From Sclerotinia nivalis (taxonomy: Eukaryota; Ascomycota; Leotiomycetes; Helotiales; Sclerotiniaceae), in assembly GCA_029531795.1 (NCBI GenBank), contig JAPEIS010000009.1, forward strand, positions 806,001-870,000: a stretch of DNA of 64,000 bases, in the 5' to 3' direction. This document shows positions 58,951 through 64,000 of the stretch, in pieces (the first letter of the stretch is position 1; every line of letters begins with the position of its first letter). The notes under the pieces were generated by a model. The model was not told where the DNA came from. It saw only the letters and a list, made by a program, of their open reading frames with translations, and made no database searches. The position numbers and the translations under genes were made by a program.

Positions 58951-61046
58951 TGTCCAAGATTAATGGTGGAAGAGGAATGAACATTAGTTACGGAATAACC
59001 GATAAAAAGCTTCAGGATCGGATAAAGCCGATCTGTATAGGAGCCAGCCATTTCATTATTGCCGTCCTGTCGAAACACCCTTCATCTTGTGATTGACCTG
59101 ATATTCTCAACAACTTTCGGTAGATGAGAACTTCGAATGCAGCTCCGGGATGAGTATGTAAAGCTTGGGATTAATATCCACTGTAACCAGAATACTACTG
59201 GACTGAGAAGCATATTCAAGGAGCATGCCAACGAAGCCTATCCCGCCTCTTAGTTTAGATGTCGCTCCATCGTGAACATAGGTAGAAAACTGAAGAATAT
59301 CCATCAATACTAAGCTCAGAAGACTATACATGTATCGCCGAGTATTCGGGTAACAATAATCATCAGAGTTTGCAGCTTGAACGTATTATAAAGTGCCCCA
59401 GAAGTCCGTGAGCTAAGAGGAAGTAACATAGCTAAACATGATGATTTTCCATGAACTTTTGACCATTGGAGGGATAATGAGTTGTCCCGTCGTCCATTTT
59501 ATTTGAACGGCGAATCGGAGTCCAATTTAGCAGTGCGATACTACTGCACTGCACTTCAAAATACCCACGCACCTCCAAAAAATTCAGCCCATGCCTGTCG
59601 TTTATTAGTGTTGGATCTGTCTAGAATTAAAGGACGCATAGAGCAATGCCCATAGCTGTCTCGACTGCTCAAAGATCAATCGAGCTGGAATGGCACATTG
59701 ATATTTTTCTGATAAGTAATAGCATCTTAAAGTTGTCACCGGGCCAAGACCGCAATGAAAGATATTTGCTAAGCTCTGTCATCTTAAGGAATTGGACATT
59801 TCATCCAGTGAAGACCACAAATAATCATGAATAGGCGGAAGAAAAATGTGATTTGACGATTTTGACCGCTGCCCAATTTGTCGATATTGTACCTATGATG
59901 GACCTACATATGATAGTTTGAAGAACGCAAATTTATGGGTAGACAGGAAAGACTTGGAAACTTGAGGTATATTGCAACTGGATTATATCTCAATTATTTG
60001 CCTTCTATACGAGCGATTGAGTTAACCAACAGTTTGAACTTCTCGTCGCGCAATCAATATCACCGCCCTTCGAATCCAAAATCCCGCACCTTGAGTTCAA
60101 GCTCTATTTCGATAAACTTGGAACATTTTCATTGAAATAATGTCTGGGAACCGAATGGTTCACTGTCGCTCTAAACTTTTGAAGCTGCTGGGGGTAATGG
60201 AAAGATCCTATCATTGGTGGTAAATTTTGAGTTAAAGATCTGCACATATAAGTAACGAGTAAAACAATGGCCTCTTATTCAAAGGACAGACAAGAAACGC
60301 GGAATAAGCGCACAGTTGACAACCCCCGGTTTAACTGCTCTAGAAATCTCGAGCGCCGTAAGTTTGTTTCGAACTTCTGTAAAGGCACTGAGTGGCACAT
60401 CGCCAAAGGAAATGGACATGCAACTACGCGACACGAAGTCGGGGAGGGGTAAGGAAGGATCTGATGATATATATATATGCTATAACCACATCGATGAAAC
60501 CAAGAATTAAAGATACAAGCTGCCAGATGAGAAACATAATCCTCTCCTCTTAATCGGACTGTATTGCGGATGCGATGTTTGCGGACAGGTTGATATAATT
60601 TCGCAAAAGCTTGGTTACTTATCCTGGCGATTATCAAACCCTATAAACCAAGAACCTATAAACTATCATAGATCTACTCAACGAAGTAATTCCCAATACA
60701 ATCAAGTGTACAAACCAATTCAATCCATTACAATCCATACAAACCACCTCCTCTCATCATGCACTCCCCCCGCAAAAAATCCCAATCTGTCACTACACAA
60801 AAGCGACGAATCACGTGAATCACGTGCAGCCCACCCTCCAAAAGTTTTTGTTGCACATCTAAAGACTGTACAGCACACACATTATCATTATTCATATTCA
60901 CACAATCATTTGAAATCGCGATTTTCTATTGCATTTCTGAAATCAGCTTGAAATTCTATACAATCTTTGTGTTTACAGAATTAATAAAATCCTTAAGGTG
61001 GTTGCCAGAAAGCTAATCCTCTTTTGCTTGCCCTTCTTCTTTCGCA

Positions 61047-64000
61047 ATGGCTACTCCAAACCTTTCAAAATCACTTTCGGACAGAACTAATACCCTTACC
61101 AATAAAGCTAATAATACTCAAACTATCTTTGGTCCAATTACCACCCTTTTGGATAATTATTTAAGCTTTAACGAAGTTCTCTCCCTTCTTACAAGATCTC
61201 GAAAACTTCTTATTGTTCTCTATCTAGATTTTAAAACAACCACTGAACACCATTTTGATGCTTTTATTACAGGGCATCACCCCCCCCAAGTTAATACAAC
61301 TCCTAGTATTACTCCCCCTATCACTCCTCCTATCACTCCCCCTATTATTACTTGTACGAGCACTTCAACTACAAATGCAGCTCCTAAAGCCTTTTATGCT
61401 CAAAAAGCCGCTAGCCCTATCAAACCTATAGCATCTATCAAAACAGTAGAACCCATTACCCACACAGACAATCGTTTATTTATACAAATCGATCAAACCC
61501 ACCCCACCCGCAAAGCAGAATCCTTTGCAATACTTATTACTTTGAAAAAAGTTCTTGGTCCTACCGCTTTACTCCTAAAAGAAATACAAGAAATTAAAAC
61601 AAACTTCGCTCTTTGTACAAACTCACTTTCCAATTTATCAGCTCTCGAAAAGGAAAAAACTACAATTGCTTTAGCTATTGGAAACTGCAAAATCGAAATC
61701 CAAGAAAAATGGATCATTTATCGTTTGAACTATATTCCCCGAAATGTCACTGTACTCAATGATATATTCAAAATGAATACAATTACAATTACAAAAGATA
61801 TAATCTTCGAAACTATCAAAGAATACTCTAAGCAAGATCTTATACATACCATTCAAACCCAAACTAGTATTACAATCGATCTCTATTATACCACTTAATT
61901 AGTAAATATAAAATCTAACACTAAAGCTTTAAAGAAATCCCTTAAAATCCTTGAAACCAATATCTCTACCATTTTTTTAATTCACAAATCAAAAATCATT
62001 CAATACTCTCACTACTATCAATAATATAATACTAGATCATGTTTCAAATCATAAGTTTGTAGACTATACGGTTCAACCAAATATATCGAAAGCAATTATA
62101 TTATCAAATGCGGTACAGTATACTCATGCCCTGCAAAGTGCTTACATTGCTATAACCCTCACCCTGTAGATGATCCCAAATGCCCTCTTCGCTCATCAAA
62201 AAAGGAAAGGAAATCAAAATCGGAATACCAGGCGATCCGGAAGATCTACAACGAAAATAAGGCTCTCATCTGTATAAAGGCCGGCTATTCAAAACAACAA
62301 ACACTCGATCTATAAATGGAAGATACTCCTACTTCCTTTATTTCTATCATACAACCCCGTTTTAGGATCCTTACTTGTATATTTGGGTCCATCCATTCCG
62401 CTGCCCCTTCCAGCCTTCGCCCTACTAACCGATTCTCGGAATTCGCAAACCTTTCTAGTATCCCTTTTAATAAATCGAACTAAACCTCTTTCTATTATTC
62501 AAGCAAATGTAGACAAAGGAGCAATTTCACACAAACTCGTTTTAGCCCTAACAAATACAGATCAGATTGATATCATTCTGATCCAAGAATCATATATCTA
62601 CAAGGACGTAGCAAGGAAAATCACAAAAACCCACCCCTCTTACGAAACCTTTACCCCTTTGGATAACTAGGAAAACACCCCCCGCGTCCTTACCTACATC
62701 AAAAAGGGAATTGGATTTCATACAGACCAATTAAAACCTATTATCTTTCGCGATCTGATTTTCCTACAATTCTTATCCTCAAACCATTCGGTTTTTACAA
62801 TTGTTAACATTTACAACGTTCCCCTTAATTACACAAAAACCAATCAAACGATCAACTCGCTTCTGAACCTACAAAAGTTCCCTACAAACCCTACTCTAAT
62901 ACAAAACGATTTCAATCTACACCATCCCAATTGGAACCCCCTTTATATACCCATCTCCCCTCTTACAAAACCTTTCGTAAACTAGACCAATTTACACAAC
63001 CTTCGCCTTATCTCACCAATCGGAATCCCAACACATTCAAAAGACAACATATTAGACCTAGTCTTTCTATCAGGTCTATATACAGCGATCTCCTCCATAA
63101 CTGAACACCTGAATTGCATTTCGGACCACAAAACTCTGAAGATTTTTTTATATTGGAATTGCTATGGTATAAAGCCTATTCCGAAATTACGGTTAAACTC
63201 ATTGAACGACAAACTCTTCACAGAACTATTAGCTACAGAGTTGTACAATCTCGATATCCCTGCTAATCCATTCTCTACCAACAATCTAAACGCACTAGCT
63301 CTGAACCTTACACAATCCCTCAGAAATGCTTACAAAGGTTCAGCAAAAAGAACCACGAATGGCCTACTCCGACAACCATAATAGAACAAAGATTGCAATA
63401 AAACTGCACGAATATACAGAATCACGAGGACATTAAAAGCTAAACAAACTTATCGGAAATCGATTAAAAAAGCAAAACAATCCTTTTATTCTTCAAAAAT
63501 TAATAAAATCGAAAATATAAATAACATCTTCCGGATAACTAAATAGCATCAAACTACAGACATCTTCTAATCCCCTCCATTAGTAGATCCCATAGATCCT
63601 AGGATAACAAACACCATCGAAAAGAAACAAAAGGTTTTTGTTAAAAACTTATTAACGAATTCAGCCGAGATCGACAATATCCCTTTCGGAATTCCGATCA
63701 GCCCATCCCGCATTATCCCTTTCCCAAGCATTGATATACAAGACCTTGAAATAACCATTTTGAAAGCAAGTAATACAGCTTCAAGCGCAAACGAGATCCC
63801 TACAAGGATTATCCAAACCACCTGGCCTTTAATCAAAGATCTAATCCTGCTTCTCTTCCAGAATTGTCTTGAGTTAGACCATCACCCAGAATGCTTCCGT
63901 TTTGCTACAATTGCGATCATTTCAAAGCCTAATAAAGCCAATCATACAAACCCAAGATCGTATCGCCCTATCGCACTACTTTCGGTCCTCGGAAAGGGTC
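61047..64000 (+). mobile_element. LINE family B, copy 2: ORF1 and start of ORF2, RIP-decayed, cut by window end
   Basis: ORF1 (61047-61898) is an open 283-codon gag-like frame with a TPPITPPITPPI run (about 61310-61345). A zinc-knuckle-like CLHCYNPHPVDDPKCP lies downstream near 62140-62190. ORF2 starts near 62460 with endonuclease motifs (PLSIIQANVDKGAISHKL, IILIQESYIYKD, FNLHHPNWNPL, SPIGIPTHS, SDHKTLK) and reaches the reverse transcriptase start (PRSYRPIALLSVLGKG) at the edge. Alignment by eye to the copy at 26704-28990 shows the same family. In-frame stops occur at about 62668, 63378-63383, 63544 and elsewhere, including Trp-Trp to TAA-TAG. This copy is longer at its 5' side than copy 1. 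Confidence 0.87.

Larger units (their letters stand above)
57119..61046. other. Long AT-rich spacer with simple repeats
   Basis: Nearly 4 kb without a gene I can support. It includes AATTATC and GATA repeats, GT-rich tracts at 58180-58270 and a short palindrome at 58932. Two overlapping frames at 60267-60510 share no recognised domain. RIP-type decay may have erased older elements here. Confidence 0.5.

Noticed and set aside
60267..60510. Two overlapping frames (SLFRTSVKALSGTSPKEMD and MASYSKDRQETRN)
   Set aside because: One begins at a non-ATG codon, the frames disagree and no homologous family comes to mind. It may be a gene remnant but cannot be supported.

Overview
The window reads as a chromosome segment of a filamentous ascomycete. 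Genes are split by short introns of about 45-80 nt with GTRNGT donors. Fungus-specific families are present: a FunK1 kinase, HET and NLR remnants, a DUF3435 recombinase, a 2EXR protein and a secreted GH28 rhamnogalacturonan hydrolase ending in a CBM1-like tail. The pectin-degrading enzyme, the AT-rich DNA and the overall style suggest a plant-associated Leotiomycete such as a Sclerotiniaceae relative. The species is inference.

Left part (1-34 kb): AT-rich and repeat-loaded. It begins with about 3.6 kb without a recognisable gene and an intron-containing tRNA-Asp(GTC). Next come two decayed genes in the same orientation: a DUF3435 tyrosine recombinase (the Starship 'captain' / Crypton-like family) and a HET-NB-ARC-TPR NLR whose TPR array has an exact 126-bp period. 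After these are two 5'-truncated copies of one LINE family (A), a HET C-terminal fragment, three LTR-like repeats of one family, a pogo/Fot transposase with a single stop, and a Ty3/Gypsy chromovirus-type pol fragment. A clean solo LTR with a 5-bp target duplication is nested in that fragment. A LINE of a second family (B) has cut off the 5' end of a PAQR/Izh receptor gene. Apparently intact genes among the repeats are a two-exon cupin/dioxygenase-like protein, a five-exon unknown protein and the FunK1 kinase.

Middle part (35-57 kb): ordinary gene-rich DNA. In order it holds a disordered fungal protein, an aquaporin with both NPA boxes altered, a coiled-coil multi-C2H2 protein carrying a 1-nt frameshift, a divergent Hsp70-like ATPase, the rhamnogalacturonan hydrolase, chaperonin subunit CCT5 (with 10-nt and 18-nt first exons) and a single-exon CCCH-2EXR protein with repeated N-terminal motifs.

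Right part (57-64 kb): low-complexity AT-rich DNA, then a RIP-decayed LINE-B copy (ORF1 and the start of ORF2) that runs off the window.

Most stops in the decayed elements are explained by C-to-T or G-to-A transitions (CAA to TAA, CGA to TGA, TGG to TGA/TAG). This matches repeat-induced point mutation. The LINE-B copy at 26.7-29 kb lacks that signature and looks young. No complete new system is visible. The best candidate for something larger is the degraded recombinase plus NLR pair at 4.3-11.1 kb, which could be the remnant of a Starship-type giant transposon.
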